Positions 41,701 to 48,877 of a stretch of 64,000 nt of DNA are shown one piece after another. The stretch is from Pseudomonas fluorescens (GTDB lineage Bacteria; Pseudomonadota; Gammaproteobacteria; Pseudomonadales; Pseudomonadaceae), in NCBI RefSeq assembly GCF_003732425.1, contig NZ_MOBX01000003.1:372001-436000 (forward strand), in the 5' to 3' direction. The notes under the pieces are model-generated. The model searched no databases. It was not told where the DNA came from and worked only from the letters and a program-made list of their open reading frames with translations. Every line of letters begins with the position of its first letter. Positions within the stretch are counted from its first letter, which is position 1. Position numbers and translations under genes: made by a program.

Positions 41701-43564
41701 CGTTATAGGCGTAACGCTCGGCTTCTCCTGCTGCGTTTTTCGCTTCGATCAGGCGATATTGTGAGTCATAGGCATAGCTGACAACTGTCTGGACGGTGCT
41801 CCATGCTTCCTCCAGATTGTCTGCCGGGCTGAACTGTTGGTAGTCGACTGCCACGATATGTTTGCGGTCATAGCGCAACAGCAAGGCACGACCAGCACCA
41901 TTGTCGATGCGTTTGATTCGACCGTGAATGTCGCGCGTGATATGAAGTCGATTATCGTACTTGTCACTGATGGCTATCAGTGTTGCGCCTTTGCGATCGT
42001 AGCGGAAGTGATAGAACTGAGCATGCTCACCGGCCTGAGTGAGAATAAGTTCTGAAGGATCATCACCGATGAAAATGGCCGCTTCCGAAAGACTATTGGT
42101 AATCGCCGGGCGTTGGATACTTGGAAGCGGGAATGTGATCACCCGGTTTTCATGATCAGTCCAGACTACTTCATCGGCAGTGATTTCTATTCGCTGTGCC
42201 AGCGCGTGGCTCCAGCCTAAACCAAGGCCACAATCTATTTCGGCTGCGCTGGTTCGATAGAGGCGAGTCCAGCTAAATGGAGCGAGACCTCCGAGTTCAC
42301 CATCGGTCAGAGTCAGTAATTCTTCACCTGTAACCATCGAAACAGGGCAACCGTTGGTACACGTTTTTTTAGCGCAAGTTGTGCTTTTGTCATCCGGTGT
42401 TTTGGATTGTACAGGGGCATCATGGTGGGCTTTAGGTGTTTCGACGGTAGTCACTCGCTTCCCATCAAAACGCAACTCGGAAATACCGTTTCTAACTTTG
42501 GCCGTCACACCACGCGCCGCAACAGCGGTGTATTTCGCGACGTATTCCATAAATCCATTGATGATCTTGAACAGCGACTTAACGAAACCGACCACGGCGT
42601 TGATGACAAGCTCACCGTATTTCTTCAGTCGGGCAGCGAGGTAGAGAACCCCGGTACCTTCAGCCGCAATGGTCAATACCACGCCGATGACGATGTCGAT
42701 GGCGATACCGACGACCATTGCCGTGGTCATCTTCGCGATGTCGCCCGCCATCTTCATTGGCGGCAACCCTGCGAGCCAGATCACGGCGCTACGTACCAGC
42801 AGGAACAATGCTGCTTCATCGCTGGCCAGTAACATGGCCTTTTTCATGACGTCCGGTGTGCTTTGGGCAATATCGATTAGCTTTTGTGCGCCAGCACCGA
42901 GATCATCTTTGAATTTTCCCGGGTCTTGCAGGATGTCGAGCACCTGATTGATGCCATCCCACACACCCTTGATGGCCTCCCAGCCACCTTCAAGAATGCC
43001 GGTGCCAATCGCCATTGCAGTGCCCGAGGTGGAAAGGTTCGACCATTGCGGTTTGAAACCTGCCCATTCCTTACGCAGAAAACCTTCCAGGTCAGCTGTC
43101 ACGCCGCTGTAAGAGCTGAACAGCGCATCAATCTGCGCTGGTGTCACTTCGTTATGAACGCGGATCTCGTAGAACTTGCCCGGGACGCCACCGGTCCAGG
43201 CGGCTTTGCCTTGTGCGTCGAGTTTGACCTTGCTGACGGCACCACCTTCCACAGCGACGATTTCGACTTCGATTTCGCCAATAGGAATGTCGTAAACCGA
43301 CTCGAATTTACTCTCGATCAGCAACGGTCCCTTGAGCGGGCACTGAGCCACGTTCGAAGTGAAATTACCGTCGGTCATGCTCACCGCTTTGCTGGTGTCG
43401 CCAACTTTGATCACTCGCTCCATACCCAGCAGAGAGGGCAGGTCAGCGGCGCGACTGGCCTTGTCGGCAGCCCTTGCATACCAGGTTTTGGTTTGTTCCT
43501 GATACAGCTTCAGACTGTCCTTGAAGGTGTTCAGTTGGTTGTCAACAAAGGCAACGCGATCCAT
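38780..43564 (-). CDS. T6SS-associated Rhs polymorphic toxin with nucleotidyltransferase-like C-terminal tip
   Basis: About 1594 aa. Residues 1-245 are an N-terminal region; about 250-345 is a hydrophobic stretch with possible membrane helices. The Rhs/YD-repeat shell starts near residue 400 (CTNGCPVSMVTGEELLTL) and ends with the conserved YVPNPTGWVDPLGL (to residue 1413). The variable tip (1414-1594, encoded at 38783-39325) is AT-rich and contains GGSRVRGDSHPGSDLDVGF (1484 onward), matching the GS-x10-DxD signature of polymerase-beta-type nucleotidyltransferases, with metal ligands D1497 and D1499. No PAAR motif seen. ATG 43564 overlaps the DUF4123 stop (TGATG); the longer frame lies over that gene. 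Secreted with VgrG; the tip is the predicted toxin. Confidence 0.9.
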   Translation of the reverse strand: MDRVAFVDNQLNTFKDSLKLYQEQTKTWYARAADKASRAADLPSLLGMERVIKVGDTSKAVSMTDGNFTSNVAQCPLKGPLLIESKFESVYDIPIGEIEVEIVAVEGGAVSKVKLDAQGKAAWTGGVPGKFYEIRVHNEVTPAQIDALFSSYSGVTADLEGFLRKEWAGFKPQWSNLSTSGTAMAIGTGILEGGWEAIKGVWDGINQVLDILQDPGKFKDDLGAGAQKLIDIAQSTPDVMKKAMLLASDEAALFLLVRSAVIWLAGLPPMKMAGDIAKMTTAMVVGIAIDIVIGVVLTIAAEGTGVLYLAARLKKYGELVINAVVGFVKSLFKIINGFMEYVAKYTAVAARGVTAKVRNGISELRFDGKRVTTVETPKAHHDAPVQSKTPDDKSTTCAKKTCTNGCPVSMVTGEELLTLTDGELGGLAPFSWTRLYRTSAAEIDCGLGLGWSHALAQRIEITADEVVWTDHENRVITFPLPSIQRPAITNSLSEAAIFIGDDPSELILTQAGEHAQFYHFRYDRKGATLIAISDKYDNRLHITRDIHGRIKRIDNGAGRALLLRYDRKHIVAVDYQQFSPADNLEEAWSTVQTVVSYAYDSQYRLIEAKNAAGEAERYAYNDQNVILERQLAGGASFYWEWEKEGKSARCVRHWANFSQMDTHYVWDDKGSVTVTNADGSEEIYTHDDQARLVAQVDPDGAENLKAYDEKGRLVAEQNPLGAITEFRYNESGSLVAVIPPEDEPTGYEYNNGFVSKISRGKAVWKYQRNNQGDITQQTDPDGNTTHYSYDRQGRLLEIGHCDGSRHQLGWNNLGQLLEERLPDGGQRKYRYDALGRQITRQEESGAITHYQWDDANRLAQITLPGGATRAFTYNAYGRVTAERDELGRITRYEYADNLHLVSRRINPDGSQLRYRYENSRLLLTEIENERGEHYHLDYYANGLIQQETGFDGRRTAYEYDLNGQLLKKTEFGDDGSELVTEYQRDAAGRLLVKTLADGEEIHYSYDALGRLVNVDDGHWPLAYKYDLQDRLIEEHQGWGTLRYEYDSVGQLTHCRLPDGSKLDYRHQPGGQLGSIDLNGSRLTSHQFSAGREQQRQQGLLLSQYQYDEQGRLQAHSVGQRDKSLFQRRYSYDANGNLSGVNDSRKGNRSYHYDPLDRLISVRGATPESFAHDPAGNLLGQSNEGTANLANVKGNRLLMQGDRHYEYDAYGNLSRERRGTGQKLVTKYSYDCQHRLIGLSLPGGSIATYKYDAFGRRIEKTVDGHTTEFLWQGERLIAESAENRYRSYIYEPGSFRPLAMLDGEGPRKATPFYYQLDHLGTPQELTDYSGEIMWSAKYRAYGNLAALDVSEIDNPLRFQGQYFDSESGLHYNRYRYYNPGTGRFLTPDPIKLVGGLNGYQYVPNPTGWVDPLGLNCTPGQCPDAEPPKWTENSVFNKYPKKTVIRTSGPEEQAAFLQEHLPGLPKEQAQMILEQSYKKGTSVVIGGSRVRGDSHPGSDLDVGFGDVNANKAGKILKDLKKSFEGKEGFLSLEETKIAPGNKTASIEEIKSPEEFFQRSGKRSEQDQKAGEAYRPSGSITLKEDGTITLIPPGEFP

Positions 43565-44307
43565 CAGCCTTGCTCCAGAATCAGGTGATTTAACAGTGCT
43601 TCTTTTAGGTTTTTCGGTGCGTCCGGACGGCGCACGAAACGGCTGATTTTCAGCTTCAGGTTGTTCTCGGGCCAAGCGGTGTAAATGTCCGGACGGTCTT
43701 CTTCCAGCCACTGCATCAAGTTGCTGATCAGCGTCGTCGGATTTTCCTTGGCCAAGCCATCCAGTAACGGCTTCGGCACTTCCCACCACGGCCAATCACG
43801 CACCTTCGGCACAACCCTCGTCCCAACCTCCAGCGACTGCCCATTAATCAGATACCGCTCAAACACCGGCATCACTTCCCCAGCCTTCTCCCCCAGTCCA
43901 TGCAGAATCGGGTAGATATGCCGCCCATCCCAAAACCGGAAAAACACCTCGGTCCCATCCGGCATCTTCACCTGAGTCAGGCTGCGCAGATGCTCGAACA
44001 CTTCGTTCGGCTCCGAACGCGACACCGCCAACCACCCCCAATCGAGGGCATCGGTTTCAGCGATCCACGGCAGGAACGCGGAACTGGCTTTGAACTCGGT
44101 GACGTAGGGCATCACCGGTTGCCAGGTGGAGTAGGGCGTGCCGCCCCAGATCGGGATGAGCTGGGCGGTGGGTTCGGTGAGATACAGGTTTTTCAGCGCG
44201 TCGGAATCACTCGCCGCGCTGATGACCAGGTACAGGCGCTCGCCAGTCTGCAACGGCTGTTGCGCCAGCCAATCCTTGGGCGTAATTCGATCAGATGGCA
44301 CAGGCAC
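43564..44307 (-). CDS. DUF4123 T6SS effector-loading adaptor
   Basis: 247 aa. Typical DUF4123 features: LYLVISAASDSDALKNLY near the N-terminus, LIPIWGGTPYSTWQPVMPYV, then WGWLAVSRSEPNEVFEHLRSL and FFRFWDGRHIYPIL. The C-terminal part (about 150-247) is helical. DUF4123 proteins load Rhs or other effectors onto a cognate VgrG. It overlaps vgrG by 17 bp and rhs by 1 bp, so vgrG, adaptor, effector and immunity are translationally coupled. Confidence 0.92.
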   Translation of the reverse strand: MPVPSDRITPKDWLAQQPLQTGERLYLVISAASDSDALKNLYLTEPTAQLIPIWGGTPYSTWQPVMPYVTEFKASSAFLPWIAETDALDWGWLAVSRSEPNEVFEHLRSLTQVKMPDGTEVFFRFWDGRHIYPILHGLGEKAGEVMPVFERYLINGQSLEVGTRVVPKVRDWPWWEVPKPLLDGLAKENPTTLISNLMQWLEEDRPDIYTAWPENNLKLKISRFVRRPDAPKNLKEALLNHLILEQG

Positions 44308-46333
44308 CTGCCTTGCATTTTTCGCATTCTTCGCAGAACGGCGCGTTACGTTTGAGGGTGTTGATCTGGGCCGGGGTCAGGACCTGGCCGGCCTTGTCGG
44401 CGTCGGCCTGTTTCAGTTTGCCGGGCATCAGCGGGGCGGCGCCGGTGCCGCTTCCGGGGCTGCCGCCGGAGTTCATGTTGATCACCGGGCCGCTCATTGT
44501 CACGCCGCCGGCGTCGATCTTGATAAAGCTGCCGCCGCCGATCAGGGTCAGCTCTGCGCCGGCTTCCATCACCACTTTCATGCCGCTGCTGAGGTGGATT
44601 TCCTGGCCGGCGTCGATGAACTGGCCGGTGCCGATCTTGATGTGCTGATTGACGCCGACGGTCAGGTGGTCGTTGGCGCGGGTTTCGACTTTGCGGTCAG
44701 CGTAAACGGTGTGGTGTTCTTCGGCCTTGAACTCGCTGTAGCTGTTTTGCTCGACGGTGTCGTGGCGTTCGTTGCCGACGCGGATTTTCTGGTCGTGCTC
44801 GACGTTTTCGTCCCAGTCGCGCTGGGCGTGCAGGTAGATCTGTTCCTGACCTTTTTTGTCTTCGATGCGCAGTTCGTTGTAGCCGCCACCGCCCATCGAG
44901 CTGAGGGTCTTGAAGGTGCTGCGGGTTTTGTTCGCCGGCAGTTCGTAGGGGACGGTGTTTTCCTTGTGGTACAGGCAGCCGCTGATCAGCGGTTGATCGG
45001 GGTCGCCTTCAAGGAAGGTCACCAGCACTTCCATGCCGATGCGCGGGATGGCGATGCCGCCGTACTGAGCGCCGGCCCAGGCGGATGAGACGCGCAGCCA
45101 GCAGCTGGTTTTGTCGTCGGCCTGGCCTTCGCGGTCCCAGTGAAACTGGACTTTGACGCGGCCGTACTGGTCGCAGTGGATCTCTTCGCCTTTCGGGCCG
45201 GTGACCACGGCGCTCTGACTGCCGAGGATGCGCGGTTTCGGGTGGCGCAGGGGCGGGCGGTTCGGCACGTCCCACGGGGTCGCCTGGAAGCGGTTGCGAT
45301 AGCCCTGGTGGAAGTCGTCTTTCAGCGCGGTGGTGTCGCTGGTCACCGACTCCTCGAGCACTTGCGGCTGTTTGCCTTCGTGGAGGACTTCGGTGAGCAG
45401 CCAGAGGTCGTTCCATTTGGCTTTCGGGTGCGCGGTCAGGGCGAGGAAGTGGCCGCTGACCAACAATGGCTGATCACTCTTGCCTTCGGCGAGCTGGAAG
45501 TCGCTGCGATGGCGTTCGAGGGCGCGTTTGGCCAGGTGTTTGCCGCGCTCGCGGTCGATGAAACGCCCCGGATAGTCGTAGTCTTCGAGGTCGGGCAGGG
45601 CGTCGCCGCGCTGTTCGCTTTCCAGGGTGATGCGTGGTTTTTCGAAATCGTAATCGCGGCGGGTGGTGCGGCTGGTGCGGGTTTCCAGGCGCAGGTCGAA
45701 GCGCTTGATCACCGGGTCGCTGGCGACCATGCCGGAGTCTTGCTGATAGGCCACAGGTTTGAGTTTCGGGAACACCGTCTGGTCATCGCCGAACACCAGT
45801 TTGTGCGCCGTCGCCGTGTGTTCGAAGTGGTAGTGAATACCTTCTTCCTCGCACAGGCGCTGGATGAAATGCAGGTCCGATTCATCGTATTGCACGCAGT
45901 AGATGCGCTCGGGATAGATCGAACCGGTCTTGAATTCGTAGGCGTTGCTTTGGATACCGTGCTCTTCGAGGACCATGCCGATGATTTTCGGCACGGTGAG
46001 GTTCTGGAAGATACGCTGGTTGACGCGATGCGCCAGGTACGCTAGTTGCGGTCGCAGGGTCACCGAATAACGGGTCAGGCGTTTGCCCGAATCGCCTTGC
46101 GCGGCGCGGTAGATCTGGCCATGGATGCCGCTGCCGTCGGGCGACAGTTGCAGGAAGGCCGGTTTGTGCAGCAGGGTTTCGAGGTCCAGCGACGGCTGCT
46201 CACTGACCAGCTCCACCTCGAAGACAAAAGGCTGGCTGATGGCTTCCCGACCGGTGAGGGTAAACACCTGGAAATCGGCGGAAAGCCCTTCGATGGTCAG
46301 GGCAAAGTGGGTTTCATTGGCCGGCGCGAACAT
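44291..46333 (-). CDS. vgrG: Type VI secretion spike protein VgrG
   Basis: About 680 aa. N-terminal gp27-like region (FALTIEGLSADFQVFTLTGREAISQPF), central VgrG core with CVQYDESDLHFIQRLCEEEGIHYHFEH and DQYGRVKVQFHWDREGQ, gp5-like beta-helix RIGMEVLVTFLEGDPDQPLI, and C-terminal triple-strand region with the repeated GxxxxxVxxN patterns. The tail ends with a cysteine cluster (FCEECEKCKAGACAI). ATG 46333 has a GAGGAACAAGGG ribosome site. No lytic extension domain, so it is a structural spike carrying the Rhs effector via the adaptor. Confidence 0.95.
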   Translation of the reverse strand: MFAPANETHFALTIEGLSADFQVFTLTGREAISQPFVFEVELVSEQPSLDLETLLHKPAFLQLSPDGSGIHGQIYRAAQGDSGKRLTRYSVTLRPQLAYLAHRVNQRIFQNLTVPKIIGMVLEEHGIQSNAYEFKTGSIYPERIYCVQYDESDLHFIQRLCEEEGIHYHFEHTATAHKLVFGDDQTVFPKLKPVAYQQDSGMVASDPVIKRFDLRLETRTSRTTRRDYDFEKPRITLESEQRGDALPDLEDYDYPGRFIDRERGKHLAKRALERHRSDFQLAEGKSDQPLLVSGHFLALTAHPKAKWNDLWLLTEVLHEGKQPQVLEESVTSDTTALKDDFHQGYRNRFQATPWDVPNRPPLRHPKPRILGSQSAVVTGPKGEEIHCDQYGRVKVQFHWDREGQADDKTSCWLRVSSAWAGAQYGGIAIPRIGMEVLVTFLEGDPDQPLISGCLYHKENTVPYELPANKTRSTFKTLSSMGGGGYNELRIEDKKGQEQIYLHAQRDWDENVEHDQKIRVGNERHDTVEQNSYSEFKAEEHHTVYADRKVETRANDHLTVGVNQHIKIGTGQFIDAGQEIHLSSGMKVVMEAGAELTLIGGGSFIKIDAGGVTMSGPVINMNSGGSPGSGTGAAPLMPGKLKQADADKAGQVLTPAQINTLKRNAPFCEECEKCKAGACAI

Positions 46334-46464
46334 CCCTTGTTCCTCGTGCTGTACAGCGGCGTTCGTCGACGACCGCAAAGCGGCTCAACGTACGCGAAAT
46401 TCTGGAGGGGCGTAAACAACATCGACCAGCAGAGCTGGCCGATGCTTGTAACGATCAGCCGTAA

Positions 46465-46980
46465 TTAAACGACTGGAGCACGCCAGTCATCGGAACCCGA
46501 AGTACCGGATACTTCGTGGGTCCAGGTGATTTTGCGGTAGGTGAACTGCACTTCTTCCAGGTGGGTGAAGTGCGCGTTGCCTGGATCCTGGCAGTTGTGC
46601 ATTTTGTTGTTGATGGCGACGATGATCGCGTCTTCCAGTTTGGTGGTGTAGTAGTGCTCTTGAGTACCTTGAGCAGAAGTACGGTACCACTGGATAACGA
46701 TTTCGCTCATGCGCTCGCCGGAGGTCAGAGCCGCTTGCAGCAGAGGCGAAGCCTTGTCGTAGACCTTGGTGATCACAACTGGCTTGTGAACGCGCTGACC
46801 GGTTGGCTGACCGGATTGTGGGTCACGCGGGATGATCACGTCGTGGGTGAAAGCCTGAACCATAACCTGGTCTTCGTGGCCTTCCTGGTAGGTGTTGCCT
46901 ACGGAGTCAGCGGTGAAAGCGCCTGCAGTGATCAGGCCTTGTTTTTCGCCGGTAACCGACATGTACGCTGGTGTTGCCAT
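46465..46980 (-). CDS. hcp: Type VI secretion tube protein Hcp (HcpA/B/C type)
   Basis: 171 aa. Nearly the textbook sequence of the P. aeruginosa H2-type Hcp proteins: MATPAYMSVTGEKQGLITAG, HDVIIPRDPQSGQPTGQRVH, KPVVITKVYDKASPLL, WYRTSAQGTQEHYYT and FTYRKITWTHEVSGTSGSDD. Forms the hexameric secretion tube. It precedes vgrG by 131 bp on the same strand. There are no sheath or baseplate genes in the window, so this is an orphan hcp-vgrG island served by a T6SS encoded elsewhere. Confidence 0.96.
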   Translation of the reverse strand: MATPAYMSVTGEKQGLITAGAFTADSVGNTYQEGHEDQVMVQAFTHDVIIPRDPQSGQPTGQRVHKPVVITKVYDKASPLLQAALTSGERMSEIVIQWYRTSAQGTQEHYYTTKLEDAIIVAINNKMHNCQDPGNAHFTHLEEVQFTYRKITWTHEVSGTSGSDDWRAPVV

Positions 46981-47148
46981 GGGGTGCTCTCCTTGCGGAA
47001 TAATTTAAGGTGCCCGGGAGGCGAAATCGCCCGGTGGGTGCCTGACTGTTATCAAGGAGCGTGCCAACAATTGTGCCGGCCATGCGGGCTGGGGTGTTCA
47101 GCCGGGTTTTTGCGCCAATGCGCGAAATAGAGCGGCCATCCAAAGCAA

Positions 47149-47194
47149 AAGTGCGCAAGAAGTTGCGCAGTACTGCGCAACTTCTTGCGCACTT
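47149..47194. repeat. Perfect 46-bp palindrome made of two GTGCGCAA-N4-TTGCGCA units
   Basis: Each 23-nt arm begins AAGTGCGCAAGAAGTTGCGC; the dyad centre is AGTACT at 47171/47172. Each arm is itself nearly palindromic (GTGCGCAA/TTGCGCA). Confidence 0.9.
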
Positions 47195-47254
47195 GGCTGC
47201 AGGCCTCGTACGGCGCTGCTCTCAGCGGTTTTTTCGGTCTGCTTTGCCAATCAA

Positions 47255-47274
47255 GTGCGCAACTTCTTGCGCAC
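47255..47274. repeat. Third copy of the GTGCGCAA palindromic unit
   Basis: GTGCGCAACTTCTTGCGCAC: arms GTGCGCAA and TTGCGCAC around CTTC, 60 bp upstream of the 46-bp palindrome relative to hcp. Confidence 0.88.
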
Positions 47275-47320
47275 AATGGCCAGATGCCTTCATTTGGCTA
47301 GGCGGCAGCTTAAAGCTTTT

Positions 47321-47407
47321 AGATCAAAAGATCGCAGCCTTCGGCAGCTCCTACATTTGGAATGCATTTCCCCTGTAGGAGCTGCCGCAGGCTGCGATCT
47401 TTTGATT
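47321..47407. repeat. REP/BIME-type inverted repeat pair (family B)
   Basis: GATCAAAAGATCGCAGCCTT...GGCAGCTCCTAC and inverted partner GTAGGAGCTGCCGCAGGCTG...CTTTTGAT; ends at the hglS stop codon. Confidence 0.9.
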
Positions 47408-47409
47408 TT

Positions 47410-48789
47410 TCAACGCGCAAGTTGTGTCAGGCACTCATCGATCGAACGCTGCTGCGTCGCGGCATACAACCCCAACTCATCAATGGTCGCGCGCGCCAGT
47501 GCCTGCTCGAAAGCCTGCCGATTGGAGTGCTCGCCGTAATGCGCCTGCGCCGCATCCCCAAGGTTTGACTGAAAAATCCCCGCTGCACTGACCGGCAGGA
47601 AATCTTCATACACCAACGGCTCAGCTTTCACATAGCCATCACGCAGCAAGTCCTCCAGAGACGACTGCCCAAGTCCTCCTGCCGCCAGGCCCTTTTCCGT
47701 GGCGAAATAACGAAAGTACGCCAATCCTTGTTCACGCATACCCTCGACACTGTCAGGAAATTCGCCAAAGTGCTGAGTCATCAGCGCGTTGTAGCGTGCG
47801 GCGTTGGCTTCGTTGGGGAAGTCGCCGAGTTCATCGCGGGCGGCATTCAGCAAACGGTCGTATAGCGCCCGGCCTTTGGGCGTAAGTGCCGCGCCGCGCT
47901 GTTCGATCTCGCCGAAACGCGCGCTGTGACTGCCACGGGTCTGGTTCTGATCGGTGAAGGCGATCGGCTCTTCCAGCGCCTTGAAACTGGTCTGGCGCAA
48001 CAGGATCGGGCACTGCCGGCGCGGCGGGCCTTCGATCACGGCTTTTGGGGTGATGCCATGGGCCGGCATCTGTTCCTGCACGCTATCGATGTCCAGCGTG
48101 CGCGGCGTCAGGTGATTGATGTGCGGGCCTTTGAACGCCACTACGTCGGCGATCAAACGGTGCTGGGCACTCAACGTCTGGTATTGCGCAGCGGTAACCG
48201 TGGCGCTGTGATGCCAGCGAAAGGTTTCCAATGCCTGTAGGACGAATGCCTCGGCCTCGCTTTCATTCAATCCGCCTGCGGATTCAGCTTGCGCGATCAG
48301 GCGCAATGCTTCCGGGGTGAAGATTGATCGCTTGGCCAGCACCGATTCGGCAAAGGCGCGCAGCTGCGGATCTTCAATCAACTCCAGGCGCAACAACGAG
48401 GTGAACACCCGAAACGGGCTGACTTGCAGCGCTTGTTCATGCACCGCGCGAAACGCTGTGGAATGCACCGGCACGCCCGCCGGGGTCAGGTCGTAATAAC
48501 CCACCGGTTGCATGCCCATCACCGCAAACAGACGGGCGAGGGTGGCCAGTTCGGTGGCAGTGCCGACGCGAATGGCGCCATGGCGTTCCATGTCCAGTCG
48601 TTCAATTTCGCCGGTGCTGGCGAGCTGCCGGGCGATGTCTGGCTGCCGTGCAAGCACTTCGCGGTTGGTCTGTTCCACCAGTTGCATCAGCGCGCCGTAC
48701 AGCGGCACTTCTTCGCGGTACATGTCGGACATCGCTTTGGAGAAGCGTTGGCGAATCAGGTCGGGGCTGACGAAAGGCTGCACGGTCAT
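47410..48789 (-). CDS. hglS: 2-oxoadipate dioxygenase/decarboxylase (HglS/YdcJ family, DUF1338)
   Basis: About 459 aa. Fe(II)-dependent enzyme converting 2-oxoadipate to D-2-hydroxyglutarate in D-lysine catabolism. Catalytic residues fall at the P. putida HglS positions: H70 and R74 (ERHGAIR), H226 (GPHINH) and E294 (RFGE). Substrate-specific features such as TAFRAVHEQ and YDLTPAGVP also match the YdcJ/HglS group. ATG 48789 chosen because numbering from it reproduces the known residues exactly; the longer frame adds no homology. Single gene between a REP pair and the glc operon. Other D-lysine genes are not in the window. Confidence 0.93.
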   Translation of the reverse strand: MTVQPFVSPDLIRQRFSKAMSDMYREEVPLYGALMQLVEQTNREVLARQPDIARQLASTGEIERLDMERHGAIRVGTATELATLARLFAVMGMQPVGYYDLTPAGVPVHSTAFRAVHEQALQVSPFRVFTSLLRLELIEDPQLRAFAESVLAKRSIFTPEALRLIAQAESAGGLNESEAEAFVLQALETFRWHHSATVTAAQYQTLSAQHRLIADVVAFKGPHINHLTPRTLDIDSVQEQMPAHGITPKAVIEGPPRRQCPILLRQTSFKALEEPIAFTDQNQTRGSHSARFGEIEQRGAALTPKGRALYDRLLNAARDELGDFPNEANAARYNALMTQHFGEFPDSVEGMREQGLAYFRYFATEKGLAAGGLGQSSLEDLLRDGYVKAEPLVYEDFLPVSAAGIFQSNLGDAAQAHYGEHSNRQAFEQALARATIDELGLYAATQQRSIDECLTQLAR

Positions 48790-48877
48790 GAAAAAAATTC
48801 CTGCCACGGTCACGGAATGGGTGAGGGAAAAGATCGCAGCCTTCTCGCACGCGGGCAAACGAAGAATCCTACGAACT

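Larger units (their letters stand above)
46981..47409. promoter_or_regulatory. Upstream region of hcp with palindromic units
   Basis: 429 bp without a gene. Holds a GGAG-type ribosome site for hcp (rev. strand, about 46990), the 46-bp palindrome (47149-47194), a third palindromic unit (47255-47274) and a family B REP pair (47321-47407). The hcp promoter should lie here; no clear sigma-54 or sigma-70 motif was recognised by eye. Confidence 0.55.

Noticed and set aside
43565..43795. 77-codon N-terminal extension of Rhs
   Set aside because: Reads over the DUF4123 gene in another frame; ATG 43564 is coupled to the upstream stop as TGATG.
44138..46045. Long plus-strand frames (316 and 301 codons) opposite vgrG
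   Set aside because: Ala/Val/Asp-rich mirror frames of the VgrG beta-helix; no start context or family features.
47101..47539. Short ORFs across the hcp upstream palindromes
   Set aside because: Generated by palindromic DNA and the REP pair; frames repeat the same KVRKKLRSTAQ string on both strands.
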